DNA of 64,000 bases from Desemzia sp045528445 (GTDB lineage Bacteria > Bacillota > Bacilli > Lactobacillales > Carnobacteriaceae). A program made the translations under genes and the position numbers. The stretch covers positions 62,001 through 126,000 of the forward strand of contig NZ_JBGQQU010000004.1 of NCBI RefSeq assembly GCF_045528445.1, given 5' to 3'. Positions 8,979 through 17,777 of the stretch are shown piece after piece (position 1 is the stretch's first letter; the number at the start of each line of letters is the position of its first letter). Below the pieces are notes generated by a model, which saw nothing but the letters and a program-made list of their open reading frames with translations, was not told the DNA's origin and searched no databases.

Positions 8979-9118
8979 TAAATCAGTCCAGAGAGACTGA
9001 CAAGGAAGCGGATGAAAATAGGGAAGAAGTGTAGGCAAGCAATTGTATATGCTGTGTTTTCCTGTATTTAAAAAAGAGGCTGATTGTCAGGTGAAAACTG
9101 ATGATCCGTCTCTTTTTG
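8979..9118 (+). promoter_or_regulatory. PyrR-dependent attenuator in the codBA leader
   Basis: AGTCCAGAGAGACT at 8984-8997 matches the PyrR RNA-binding consensus (core UCCNGNGAG). A terminator hairpin follows at about 9073-9113 (AGAGGCTGAT pairing with ATGATCCGTCTCT) with five T. With UMP/UTP-bound PyrR the anti-antiterminator would be stabilised and transcription would stop before codB. The mechanism is that of Bacillus and enterococcal pyr operons; its use here is inferred from the matching motifs. Confidence 0.8.
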
Positions 9119-9154
9119 TGCTTTTCGGTACCCATAGAAATGGGAGGAAATAAA

Positions 9155-10417
9155 ATGAAGAAAACAGATACAGAGTTTTCGTTACAAACGGTACCGCAAT
9201 CGAACCGGAATTCTTTTGCAAAAACAATGGCAGTGATGCTAGGTTTCACCTTCTTTTCAGCCAGTATGTTAGCGGGAGGTCAGTTGGGATTAAATTTAAC
9301 ATTCTCGCAATTTTTACTTGTTGTTTTGCTGGGGAACTTCGCGCTCTGCCTTTATACTGGCGCACTGGCGCATATTGCAGCAAAAATGGGATTGTCTACT
9401 CACTTGCTGGCCAAGTACTCATTTGGGGAAAAAGGATCCTATTTCCCCTCATTCTTGTTAGGCTTTACTCAGGTCGGCTGGTTTGGAGTTGGTGTGGCAA
9501 TGTTCGCTGTTCCGATCGCAAAAGAAATGGGCTGGAATAGTTACTTACTGATTTTTGTCTTTGGGGTTGCGATCACACTGGCTTCTCTATACGGGATGAA
9601 GTCGCTAGTTATTCTAAGTTTTATCGCTGTTCCTTTGATTACCGTCCTAGGAAGTTATTCAGTTATTGAAGCAACTGAAGTTATAGGTGGGTTACGTGGT
9701 CTTTTTGATTATGAACCAGAAACAAGTCTTGCGTTATCAGCTGCTTTGACGATTTGTATCGGATCTTTTATCAGCGGTGGGACATTGACAGCTGACTTTG
9801 CCCGTTTTGCAAAAACTTCGCGTTCTGCTGTCGGGGCTACTTCAACAGCTTTTTTCTTAGGTAATTCGCTAATGTTCTTATTCGGAGCAGTGGGGGCTAT
9901 GGTTTACGGGCTTTCAGATATCTCAGAAGTCCTATTCTTGCAAGGCCTAACGATACCAGCAATATTAGTATTGGCACTGAACATTTGGACAACCAATGAT
10001 AATGCGCTTTACGCTTCTGGATTAGGATTTGCCAACATTACAAAAATCTCTAAGAAATTCTGGGTTTTTGCGAATGGAATTATTGGAACTGTATTGGCTA
10101 TGTGGATGTACACTAATTTTGTCGGCTTTTTGAATCTGCTAAGTGCGGCTATTCCTTCGATTGGAGCAATCATTATTGCTGACTACTTTTTCGTGAAACG
10201 CTGCAACTATACCAAATTTGAAGAAGCAACTTTCGTATCCGTCAACTGGACAGCGCTTCTGGCGTGGGTCATCGGTGTCATTTTGGCTCAATTTGCACCT
10301 GGAATCTCCCCGCTTAATGCACTAGTAGGCACAGCCGTGGTGTATACAGGGCTGATGAAATTACCAATCACTAAGACAATGGGAATTGAAAAAAACACTA
10401 AAGGAAGTGTAGAATAG
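9155..10417 (+). CDS. codB: Cytosine permease CodB
   Basis: A 420-residue NCS1-family (nucleobase:cation symporter) membrane protein with about twelve membrane segments. It resembles E. coli CodB rather than the purine/hydantoin branch, and the next gene is cytosine deaminase. The ATG at 9155 has GGGAGGA seven bases upstream. An in-frame ATG at 9101 lies inside the attenuator terminator and is not a credible start. It imports cytosine for conversion to uracil by CodA. Expression is expected to respond to pyrimidine supply through the PyrR attenuator in the leader. The stop codon is immediately followed by the codA start. Confidence 0.93.
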   Translation: MKKTDTEFSLQTVPQSNRNSFAKTMAVMLGFTFFSASMLAGGQLGLNLTFSQFLLVVLLGNFALCLYTGALAHIAAKMGLSTHLLAKYSFGEKGSYFPSFLLGFTQVGWFGVGVAMFAVPIAKEMGWNSYLLIFVFGVAITLASLYGMKSLVILSFIAVPLITVLGSYSVIEATEVIGGLRGLFDYEPETSLALSAALTICIGSFISGGTLTADFARFAKTSRSAVGATSTAFFLGNSLMFLFGAVGAMVYGLSDISEVLFLQGLTIPAILVLALNIWTTNDNALYASGLGFANITKISKKFWVFANGIIGTVLAMWMYTNFVGFLNLLSAAIPSIGAIIIADYFFVKRCNYTKFEEATFVSVNWTALLAWVIGVILAQFAPGISPLNALVGTAVVYTGLMKLPITKTMGIEKNTKGSVE

Positions 10418-11689
10418 ATGATTATTCAAAATGCAGCATTAAGAGGAAAAAAAGGTCTTTGGCAAATTAAGATCGAAAATGGAATGTTTACGAGTATTGA
10501 ACCACAGCCAGAATCCATAGAAAAAGGAACGGGTGTATTGGATGTCAGGGGCTCATTAGTGCTGCCTCCTTTTATTGAACCACATATTCATTTAGACACA
10601 ACATTGACTGCGGGTGAACCAAATTGGAATCAAAGCGGAACATTGTTCGAAGGCATCCAGCGCTGGTCTGAACGCAAAGCTTCTTTAACGCATGAAGATG
10701 TTAAAACACGAGCAAAAAAAGCTTTGCAATGGCAGATAGCTCAAGGAATACAATATGTGCGCACACATGTGGATGTGACTGATCCTCATTTGACAGCGTT
10801 AAAAGCTATGTTGGAAGTGAAAGAAGAGATGGCACCTTATGTCGATATTCAACTGGTTGCTTTCCCGCAGGAAGGCATTTTATCTTATCCAAATGGAAAA
10901 GAACTAATGGAAGAAGCCTTGAAAATGGGAGCTGATGTAGTAGGCGGCATTCCACACTATGAATTCACTAGGGAATATGGTGTAGAATCTCTTAAGATTG
11001 CTTTTGACTTAGCGGAAAAATACGATCGTCTAGTGGACATCCACTGTGATGAGATCGATGACGAACAATCACGTTTTGTTGAAGTTGTGGCAAAAGAAGC
11101 ATACGAAAGAGGAATGGGTTCGCGAACAACAGCTAGCCATACAACAGCGATGGGATCGTACAACAATGCGTATACGTCTAAGCTGTTCCGTTTACTGAAG
11201 TTATCTGATATTCGTTTTGTTTCCAATCCGCTAGTCAATATGCATCTGCAAGGACGGTTTGATACCTATCCGAAACGGCGAGGGCTGACACGAGTCAAAG
11301 AATTATTAGAAGCTGATTTAACCGTTTGTTTCGGCCATGATGATATCTATGATCCTTGGTACCCGTTGGGAACAGGAAATATGCTGCAGGTTCTATTGAT
11401 GGGGCTGCATGCTACTCAGTTGACAGGCTACGAAGAAATCATGAGTGCTATGGACTTGATCACGATCAACAGCGCAAAAACACTGCACATTGAAGAACGT
11501 TATGGAATCGAAGAAGGTAAGCCGGCTGATTTTATTGTGCTGCCAACTGAGAATGAATATGAAGCGATCCGCAGACAAGTACCGGTCCGCTACTCTTACA
11601 GACATGGTGAAAAAATTGCAGAAACTAAATTAAGCGAAACAAGGACCTTGATAGATGGATTTGAGGATCCCGTGCAATTTAGCCGCTGA
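10418..11689 (+). CDS. codA: Cytosine deaminase CodA
   Basis: A 423-residue amidohydrolase-superfamily enzyme, close in length to the 427-residue E. coli CodA. It hydrolyses cytosine to uracil and ammonia using one iron or zinc ion. Metal ligands are seen as H-I-H at residues 56-58, the histidine of D-I-H-C-D-E (with the catalytic Glu nearby), the histidine of A-S-H-T-T-A, and the aspartate of F-G-H-D-D-I-Y-D-P-W. The gene follows codB with no gap, so the two form a salvage operon feeding uracil to Upp. A terminator lies about 125 bp downstream. Confidence 0.95.
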   Translation: MIIQNAALRGKKGLWQIKIENGMFTSIEPQPESIEKGTGVLDVRGSLVLPPFIEPHIHLDTTLTAGEPNWNQSGTLFEGIQRWSERKASLTHEDVKTRAKKALQWQIAQGIQYVRTHVDVTDPHLTALKAMLEVKEEMAPYVDIQLVAFPQEGILSYPNGKELMEEALKMGADVVGGIPHYEFTREYGVESLKIAFDLAEKYDRLVDIHCDEIDDEQSRFVEVVAKEAYERGMGSRTTASHTTAMGSYNNAYTSKLFRLLKLSDIRFVSNPLVNMHLQGRFDTYPKRRGLTRVKELLEADLTVCFGHDDIYDPWYPLGTGNMLQVLLMGLHATQLTGYEEIMSAMDLITINSAKTLHIEERYGIEEGKPADFIVLPTENEYEAIRRQVPVRYSYRHGEKIAETKLSETRTLIDGFEDPVQFSR

Positions 11690-11810
11690 AGTAAGTAGGA
11701 GTATAAGAAAGTCTCTTAGATAATAAATAGGCTTGAAAAAAGTTTTATTGATTGTTGTACACTGTTGCATTCAGCAAAGATTAAATTATTATAAAGCAAA
11801 TATAAAATCA

Positions 11811-11874
11811 AAAAACTCATTCTTTAATTTTGATGAAAGTTGTCATGACCATCAAAATGAGGGATGAGTTTTTT
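11811..11874. terminator. codBA terminator
   Basis: A long stem (AAAACTCAT...ATTTTGATG with CATCAAAAT...ATGAGTTTT) and a T-run. It is symmetrical enough to work in both directions. Confidence 0.85.
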
Positions 11875-11950
11875 CCAATCTCATCCCTAGGTTCAGTCAA
11901 GTTATTATTCAATTGAATTTAGCGACTTAAATAGTTGTCTTTTTGAATAA

Positions 11951-11959
11951 ATGGTATAC
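11951..11959 (+). promoter_or_regulatory. Extended -10 promoter of the solitary brxA
   Basis: TGGTATACT is an extended -10 element 37 bases before the start codon. No good -35 hexamer is present, the same situation as for the BREX operon promoter at 53381-53389. Confidence 0.5.
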
Positions 11960-11996
11960 TTATACTAGACAATTCTAATGAGAAGAGTGAGGATAT

Positions 11997-12605
11997 ATGG
12001 CTGCTAAAAAATACTTAACCACATTGAATACCCGACCATTTTTGTATGCAGAATCAAAGCAAGTTGCTGCCTTTTTGCATCAAGGGAAAACATATGATGA
12101 AATAGCGGAAACAATTGTACAGGAAAATAGTTTTCAACTCGCCAGTGAAGATAGATCAAGCAGGTTTTATAGCGAAATCCAAAAACGGTTAGAAGAATTA
12201 GACATCTATTTATTTAATCAGTTTTTAGCAACCGATATTCCAACAAGCAAAGCAATTCTGTTTTACGCCTTGTTGAAAAAAGATCAATTAATGTATGAAT
12301 GGATGCGTGAAGTCGTATGGGACAAATTTTTGGTGTTGGACTGGCAGTTAAACAGAGAAGAAACTGAGGCTTTTTTTGAACAGAAGTCAATGGAAAATCC
12401 AACAGTAAGACAGTGGACTCCTGAAACGAAAAGCTTATTAATGGATTCCTATCATCGGTTATTGCACGAAGTTGGAATGGCTTATACAGAGGAAGATGAT
12501 ATCCGGTTACAGCGATTGGTCGTTAATTATGATATTCGAAATTATTTAATCGAACGAAAAGAAACTGACATAGTAGAAGTCGTTCTAGGCGAATTGATAG
12601 ATTAA
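11997..12605 (+). CDS. Solitary BrxA paralogue (DUF1819)
   Basis: A 202-residue protein of the BrxA/DUF1819 family. By eye about half of its residues match the brxA of the BREX operon at 53425, at identical length. The start (K-K-Y-L-T-T-L-N-T-R-P-F-L-Y) and the core S-K-A-I-L-x-Y-A-L-L-K-K-D-Q-L-x-Y-E-W-M-R-E-V are almost the same in both. BrxA is a small helical DNA-binding protein of type 1 BREX phage defence. Here no other BREX gene is adjacent: the gene has its own extended -10 promoter and its own terminator. GTGAGGATAT precedes the ATG. It could be a relic of an earlier BREX island, a spare subunit or a regulator; the intact frame argues against simple decay. Confidence 0.85.
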   Translation: MAAKKYLTTLNTRPFLYAESKQVAAFLHQGKTYDEIAETIVQENSFQLASEDRSSRFYSEIQKRLEELDIYLFNQFLATDIPTSKAILFYALLKKDQLMYEWMREVVWDKFLVLDWQLNREETEAFFEQKSMENPTVRQWTPETKSLLMDSYHRLLHEVGMAYTEEDDIRLQRLVVNYDIRNYLIERKETDIVEVVLGELID

Positions 12606-12637
12606 TTTACTGTGAAGAGTTTTAATAAATGGTTAAC

Positions 12638-12690
12638 AAAATACACTACCGTTAATGAATAGGGCTTATTAACGGTAGTGTATTTTATTT
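12638..12690. terminator. Terminator after the solitary brxA
   Basis: A perfect stem of about 18 bp (AAATACACTACCGTTAAT and its complement) with a 12-nt loop and a T-rich tail. Confidence 0.9.
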
Positions 12691-12814
12691 GCCTGATGAA
12701 TTGTCATTTAGTTAGATTCATTGATGCACAAAAGCCTGCCTTTTTTATTTGCTAAAAATAAGTACTATACTAGTGATAACAGGAAAGCAACGAGGCGGGG
12801 AAGAGGAGCGACTG

Positions 12815-13660
12815 ATGGAAATGACCTTAGTAAAAGTTTTATTAGAAATGTTTCTGGCTTTATGTTTAGTGGGATGCACGGATTCAATAGGTAGTAGTCA
12901 AGATGAAGTAAAAGAAGAATACGATTACGGTGTTTTTTTGAGTCTCCAGGGACAAGAAGCTGTGAAAATTGCTGAAGGTTATGAAATAGTAATTATTGAT
13001 GCCCAATTTTTATCTGCAGAGGAAATTGATGAGATGAAATCTAGAGGACAGACTGTATACAGTTATTTGAATATCGGATCGATCGAAAAGTTTCAATCAC
13101 ATATCAAAGAGTTTCAACATTTAGCATTGAATCCTTATAAAGATTGGGAAGGCGAGTATTGGGTAGACGTAAAAGCTGAGGAATGGCAAGAATTTGTCGC
13201 TGTGACATTAGCAAAAGAGTTTCTTGAAAAAGGGGTCGATGGGTTTTGGGTCGATAACGCAGATGTCTACGGTCAATTTGCTGGTGAAAAAATCTATGAG
13301 GGAGTAGAATCCATCTTAAATACATTGATAAGCTATGGAAAACCTGTTGTTATCAATGGCGGTGATGAGTTCGTGCGTACTTATTGGGATCGAAATCAGC
13401 AGTTGGATGATATTTTGACAGGAGTAAATCAAGAGATGGTATTTTCATCGGTTAATTTCGACACCAATTCGTTTATGACGCAATTAGCAGACGCTCAACA
13501 GTATTTTTTGGATTACGTGGACTTAGTGGACGAAGCTGGAAAAGATGTTTTTTTGCTGGAATATACGGTAGATGATCAGTTGATAAGAAGAATCGATGGG
13601 TACGCAAATAAAAATGGCTGGCGTTATTATATTTCTGATTCAATCGAGTTGGATGGGTGA
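12815..13660 (+). CDS. GH114/TM1410-like glycosidase lipoprotein
   Basis: A 281-residue exported lipoprotein. Residues 1-18 form a signal peptide ending in the lipobox L-V-G-C. The rest is a TIM-barrel domain of the TM1410/DUF297 type, related to endo-alpha-1,4-polygalactosaminidases (GH114): V-I-I-D-A-Q, Y-L-N-I-G-S-I, D-G-F-W-V-D-N-A-D and V-I-N-G-G-D are the expected beta-strand ends carrying acidic residues. It probably acts on an exopolysaccharide or wall-associated polymer outside the cell; the substrate is unknown. The ATG at 12815 is chosen for GAGGAG six bases upstream; in-frame codons further upstream have no ribosome binding site. Confidence 0.75.
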   Translation: MEMTLVKVLLEMFLALCLVGCTDSIGSSQDEVKEEYDYGVFLSLQGQEAVKIAEGYEIVIIDAQFLSAEEIDEMKSRGQTVYSYLNIGSIEKFQSHIKEFQHLALNPYKDWEGEYWVDVKAEEWQEFVAVTLAKEFLEKGVDGFWVDNADVYGQFAGEKIYEGVESILNTLISYGKPVVINGGDEFVRTYWDRNQQLDDILTGVNQEMVFSSVNFDTNSFMTQLADAQQYFLDYVDLVDEAGKDVFLLEYTVDDQLIRRIDGYANKNGWRYYISDSIELDG

Positions 13661-13694
13661 CCTAAAAGAATAGTCAACTCAATAGCTGTCCTAT

Positions 13695-13723
13695 TTGTTA
13701 AATTCTCTAGCGGTCTTTATAAT
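13695..13723 (+). promoter_or_regulatory. Promoter of the glutathionyl-hydroquinone reductase gene
   Basis: TTGTTA, a 17-bp spacer and a perfect TATAAT, about 58 bases before the start codon. Confidence 0.75.
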
Positions 13724-13781
13724 AGATATATAGTAAGCAAACAGACAAAATAATAGAATGGATTTTTGGAAGGAGAAACAG

Positions 13782-14741
13782 ATGGGTTTATTAGTAGATG
13801 GTAAATGGCATGACAAATGGTATGACACAGAAGGCAACGGAGGGCGTTTTATTCGTACGGAAGCCCAATACCGCAATTGGATCACTCCAGACGGCAGTCC
13901 CGGTCCGACGGGAGAAGGCGGATTTAAAGCTGAACCGAATCGCTACCACTTATATGTAGCGATGGCTTGTCCATGGGCAAACCGTACCCTAATCATGCGC
14001 AAATTAAAAGGACTGGAAGATATGATCTCAATATCTGTTGTGAATCCTTTGATGGCTGAAAATGGTTGGACATTTGAGCCGGGGGAAGGTGTGATTCCTG
14101 ATCCTGTGATCAATGCCAAATATATATACGAGATTTATACACATGTTGATCCCAATTACAGCGGTCGCGTAACAGTTCCGATGCTATATGATATGAAACA
14201 AAATAAAATCGTGAATAATGAGTCTTCTGAAATTATGCGCATGTTGAATACGGCTTTTTACGGCGTGGGAGCTAAAGAAGGCGATTTTTATCCAGAAGAT
14301 TTGCGTGAAGAAATCGATACGATCAACGAAGTCGTGTATCAAAATGTCAACAACGGCGTTTACAAAGCTGGTTTTGCAACTAAAGAAGACGTTTATCAAG
14401 AAGAAGTGACTAAGTTGTTTGAAACATTGGACCAGTTAGAGTCACGACTAGAAAATCAACGCTTTTTAGTTGGCGACCAAGTTACAGAAGCCGATTGGCG
14501 CTTATTTACGACATTGATTCGCTTTGACAGTGTCTATTATGGTCATTTCAAATGCAATATCCGTCAAATCAGAGATTACAAGAACTTGTGGCGTTACACC
14601 AGAGAATTGTACAACTGGCCAGGAGTCGCTGAAACAGTGAATTTTGATCACATAAAAGAGCACTATTACCGCAGCCATAAAAACATCAATCCAACAGGAA
14701 TTGTGCCTGTTGGACCAGAATTGAATTTTACGTTAGATTAG
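13782..14741 (+). CDS. Glutathionyl-hydroquinone reductase (YqjG/ECM4 family GST)
   Basis: A 319-residue Xi-class glutathione S-transferase. The thioredoxin-like domain carries the catalytic cysteine in A-C-P-W-A at about residue 65, and the family-specific insertions and C-terminal helical domain (D-x-x-L-F-T-T-L-I-R-F-D-x-V-Y) are present. These enzymes reduce glutathionyl-hydroquinones back to hydroquinones with GSH, and so salvage quinone adducts. GGAAGGAG lies six bases before the ATG at 13782. It implies that the cell contains or imports glutathione, consistent with the glutathione-dependent frmAB genes in this window. Confidence 0.9.
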   Translation: MGLLVDGKWHDKWYDTEGNGGRFIRTEAQYRNWITPDGSPGPTGEGGFKAEPNRYHLYVAMACPWANRTLIMRKLKGLEDMISISVVNPLMAENGWTFEPGEGVIPDPVINAKYIYEIYTHVDPNYSGRVTVPMLYDMKQNKIVNNESSEIMRMLNTAFYGVGAKEGDFYPEDLREEIDTINEVVYQNVNNGVYKAGFATKEDVYQEEVTKLFETLDQLESRLENQRFLVGDQVTEADWRLFTTLIRFDSVYYGHFKCNIRQIRDYKNLWRYTRELYNWPGVAETVNFDHIKEHYYRSHKNINPTGIVPVGPELNFTLD

Positions 14742-14751
14742 AATACCCTAC

Positions 14752-14790
14752 AAAAAACTGCTGTTTCATCAGCGGTTTTTTCTTTTTTTT
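14752..14790 (+). terminator. Terminator of the GST gene
   Basis: AAAAAACTGCTG / CAGCGGTTTTTT hairpin followed by a long T-run. Confidence 0.85.
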
Positions 14791-14861
14791 TAGTAAAAAA
14801 AAGAAAAAAAAGAATCTTTGCGTATATTAATCAGTAACTAACTGTGAAAGAAGGAATACAT

Positions 14862-15962
14862 ATGAATATACAACAAGAAACAATGCTAGAGTTTAACATC
14901 ATGTGGGGTAGAAGATCCATCAATGGAACCCCTATCTATTCACTGAAAGGTTGTTTGCAAGCTTATAGTAAAAGCATGTTGTACAGCTTGGAAGAGATGC
15001 TTGAAGTAGAAGAACCAAAGGGAGAGGAAAGTAAAGAAGAACGGATTAAGAGACTAGATTCTGCTATCCAAAATGATATGAAACATCAGCTGTTATATTT
15101 GACAAAAAGACAAGCTTATTTCTTGATAGAATGCGCGCAAAAGTCTTACGTAGATGTTCTCTCAGATGCCTATGGATTGGAGACCGTTTTTTCTTTGATT
15201 GATGTGGGGTGGATCTATTGTTTTGTGATGGGGGATGAAGTCTGCTTTGTATTACCGGAAGAATTGAAAAAAATTGTAGAAAACACTTTTTTTGAAGGCG
15301 ATACTTTCATCCAACAACAAAAGTACTATGAACTATCGGAATACATTGAAGCATTTGTGCACTTATACGGAGCCTTTGAAGTGGAACACTTAGTAGATAT
15401 GTGGAATCAACATCATCTAAATAATCCATTTACGTTAGAGCAAATAAAACAATATGTTAGAAAAGTTAGCGAACGCCAATCCGTTTTTGAAAGTTCGGGT
15501 GACCTTATCTACAGTGAGGGAATCTTTGTTGCTGAAATTGCAGAAAATTTGGTGAGCGATGTGGCGAGTGTGCCATATTATCTCCCTAATTCGAAAGAAA
15601 TATGGCCGCTTGCTTATAAGTCTGATCCCGTTACTGTCCAATTTCACCAACTGGAAAAGTACGTCAAAAGATGGAATCCTAGCCAAGCAGAGCAAATATT
15701 GATGGCAGTCGTAGACTATGCACGCATTGGATTATTTGCTAATGAAGTCATTGAAGAATTGGTGGGGGTAGGACTCTTAGATTCAGCAAATACTACATTT
15801 ATTAACAAATTCGACTTCTACTACAAAATAGTGTTGAATGACTCCCGAAACTGGCGTTGTAAAGGGCATAAACCCTATGAAATAAAACGTATACTACTTC
15901 AGCAGCAACAAAACACTACTATTGGCGAAGTAATTCAGTTTCCTAATGAAGAAGGAAAGTAA
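14862..15962 (+). CDS. Hypothetical protein with a C-terminal N-W-R-x-K-G-H motif
   Basis: A 366-residue soluble protein that I do not recognise as a named family. It is predicted mostly helical. Residues about 150-240 look like a winged-helix-type module (Y-E-L-S-E-Y-I-E-A-F followed by basic helices and a beta pair). Near the end it has D-S-R-N-W-R-C-K-G-H-K-P-Y-E-I, a motif I associate with proteins that often carry a SEC-C zinc tail; no such tail is present here. AAGGAA precedes the ATG at 14862. It is flanked by terminators on both sides, so it is monocistronic. Confidence 0.75.
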   Translation: MNIQQETMLEFNIMWGRRSINGTPIYSLKGCLQAYSKSMLYSLEEMLEVEEPKGEESKEERIKRLDSAIQNDMKHQLLYLTKRQAYFLIECAQKSYVDVLSDAYGLETVFSLIDVGWIYCFVMGDEVCFVLPEELKKIVENTFFEGDTFIQQQKYYELSEYIEAFVHLYGAFEVEHLVDMWNQHHLNNPFTLEQIKQYVRKVSERQSVFESSGDLIYSEGIFVAEIAENLVSDVASVPYYLPNSKEIWPLAYKSDPVTVQFHQLEKYVKRWNPSQAEQILMAVVDYARIGLFANEVIEELVGVGLLDSANTTFINKFDFYYKIVLNDSRNWRCKGHKPYEIKRILLQQQQNTTIGEVIQFPNEEGK

Positions 15963-15970
15963 AAAATGAG

Positions 15971-16017
15971 AAAAGTTCTTTTGCAAGCTGTTAGCTGCCT
16001 GCAAAAGAACTTTTTTA
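15971..16017 (+). terminator. Terminator before repeat array 2
   Basis: AAAAGTTCTTTTGCA pairs with TGCAAAAGAACTTTT, followed by TTTTTTATAG. Confidence 0.9.
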
Positions 16018-16020
16018 TAG

Positions 16021-16696
16021 TTAGTGGTTTGATGAGATTAGTGGTTTTAACATCAAAGATCTCCTCACTTTGATGAAGCTAGCGAATTTAACATCAAATA
16101 ACCTCTTGCTTTGATGAAGATAGTGGTTTTAATATCAAAGATCTCCTCTTTTTGATGAAGTTAGCGATTTTAACATCAAATAACCTCTCACTTTGATGAT
16201 GTTAGCGATTTTAACATCAACTATCCCCTGATTTTGATGAAGTTAGCGATTTTAACATCAAATAACCTCTTGCTTTGATGATGTTAGCGATTTTAACATC
16301 AACTATCCCCTGATTTTGATGAAGTTAGCGATTTTAACATCAAATAACCTCTCACTTTGATGAAGTTAGTAGTTTTAACATCAACTATCCCCTGATTTGA
16401 TGAAGCTAATGGTTTTAACATCAAACATCCTCTCCTTTTGATGAAGTTAGCGGCTTTAACATCAAATAGCCCCTGATTTTGATGAAGCTAGCGATTTTAA
16501 CATCAAATAACCTCTCACTTTGATGAAGTTAGTAGTTTTAACATCAAATAGCCCCTGATTTTGATGAAGCTAATGGTTTTAACATTAAACAACCTCTCCT
16601 TTTGATGAAGTTAGCGGCTTTAACATCAACTATCCCCTGATTTTGATGAAGTTAGCGGTTTTAACATCAAACATCCTCTCCCTTTGATAAAGTTAC
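16021..16696. repeat. 41-bp tandem repeat array 2 (about 16 units, inverted orientation)
   Basis: Units of 41 bp (one of 40) from GATG at 16031 to 16686, reading TTTGATGAAGTTAGCGATTT then TAACATCAAA and a variable tail such as TAACCTCTCAC. Read on the minus strand the unit is CTTCATCAAA, a variable stretch, TTGATGTTAAAA: the same skeleton as arrays 1 and 3 but with different variable bases. Two alternating tails (TAACCTCTCAC-type and CTATCCCCTGA-type) suggest duplications of two-unit blocks. It fills the gap between convergent genes. Confidence 0.95.
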
Positions 16697-16699
16697 ACA

Positions 16700-16738
16700 C
16701 AAAAAGAAGGCGCAAGCTAAATCCTTGTGCCTCTTGAA
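16700..16738 (-). terminator. Terminator of the first NERD gene
   Basis: On the minus strand AAGAGGCACAAG pairs with CTTGCGCCTT, followed by CTTTTTGTG. Confidence 0.75.
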
Positions 16739-16751
16739 AGTTAGAACTCTT

Positions 16752-17723
16752 CTATTTGATTCTCTGAATCTTATTTTCGTTTGTTTCTTCAAACACAAAC
16801 TCATAAAGCATCTTTGGATTCTTATAAGAGCTAGTTCGAATTTTTCCAGTAAGAGGGAGGAAAAAAAGTTGTAGTTTTCGGTAAATAAATTGTTTTGGAA
16901 TTTGTTGGTCTAAAAATTCAAAAATCTTATCTACTGAGAGATTTTTGTTATTTTGCAACACTCCGTACTCACAAATAGAACGGAGTACGGCTCGCTCTTT
17001 TCTTTCTTTACAACCACAACTGCAGTTTACGAAGCGTGATCCAATCTCCAAATGAAAGCTACCACATTTGAAGCAATAAATTCCTTTTTTTAATTTTTTA
17101 AACTCTTCATCTGAGCATATATAGTTGTGGTCATATGGGTTGGGAATAATAAATTGTTTGATTTGTTCAACCGTTTTGTGAATTGGTATGCTGTTGCCTG
17201 GAACAGGCTGCTTTAGGCTGTCAATCCAATCGTAGATTTGATAGCGCAACAAATAATTTACAGGCATTTGATCCATGATATTTGGTACAGCGCGTTCGTT
17301 TATAAAGACAATGGTACCTTGAGTATCCTTCATCGCAGGAATCACTTTGCCAAGGGATTGGCATTTGACAATGTTGTCTAATAGTTGTTGATTGATATTT
17401 TTTGATAGCGGCTTATTTTGATAGGTCCACATGAAATTTGTATAAGTATAGTGATTGGTATAATTCTTGATGTCTGTTAAAAAAACGCCATTTTCAGTAA
17501 CCAGTAAAGAATCAAGTTGTGTACGGCCAAGGTAATCAATCCAAATATTTTTAAAATGGTACCATGACGGGCTGCTATTTTCTTCAACGATTTGGTCATA
17601 ATCTATTTCACCGTTGTGTCCTTTATCATCTCTGTCTAACTGCCGCTTTTGATCAGTGGTTAATTTGCTGCGCTTGGAAAGAGTCAGCAGCAAGGCGTGT
17701 TCCATGGTTAGATTACGTTTCAT
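16752..17723 (-). CDS. NERD-domain protein with C-terminal zinc ribbon
   Basis: A 323-residue cytoplasmic protein. A nuclease-related domain (NERD, restriction-endonuclease fold) covers about residues 35-150: G-H-N-G-E-I-D-Y-D, then the core L-D-S-L-L-V-T-E-N-G-V-F-L-T-D-I-K-N-Y. The core carries D-x-K where many relatives have E-x-K. A zinc ribbon with paired cysteines (Y-C-F-K-C and N-C-S-C-G-C) follows at about 217-238, then a helical tail. Biochemical roles of NERD proteins are mostly unproven; DNA processing is inferred from the fold. AGGGAGG precedes the start. A paralogue lies at 32614-33501. Its 3' end abuts the 41-bp repeat array 2. Confidence 0.85.
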   Translation of the reverse strand: MKRNLTMEHALLLTLSKRSKLTTDQKRQLDRDDKGHNGEIDYDQIVEENSSPSWYHFKNIWIDYLGRTQLDSLLVTENGVFLTDIKNYTNHYTYTNFMWTYQNKPLSKNINQQLLDNIVKCQSLGKVIPAMKDTQGTIVFINERAVPNIMDQMPVNYLLRYQIYDWIDSLKQPVPGNSIPIHKTVEQIKQFIIPNPYDHNYICSDEEFKKLKKGIYCFKCGSFHLEIGSRFVNCSCGCKERKERAVLRSICEYGVLQNNKNLSVDKIFEFLDQQIPKQFIYRKLQLFFLPLTGKIRTSSYKNPKMLYEFVFEETNENKIQRIK

Positions 17724-17777
17724 CTTAAAACCTCCCTTTACATATAGATACGCAAAAGGGAGGAGCTTTCTTTTTGT

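Larger units (their letters stand above)
11690..11996. other. codA to solitary brxA intergenic region
   Basis: It holds the codA terminator (11811-11874) and, after it, the promoter region of the solitary brxA. No coding sequence is visible. Confidence 0.6.
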
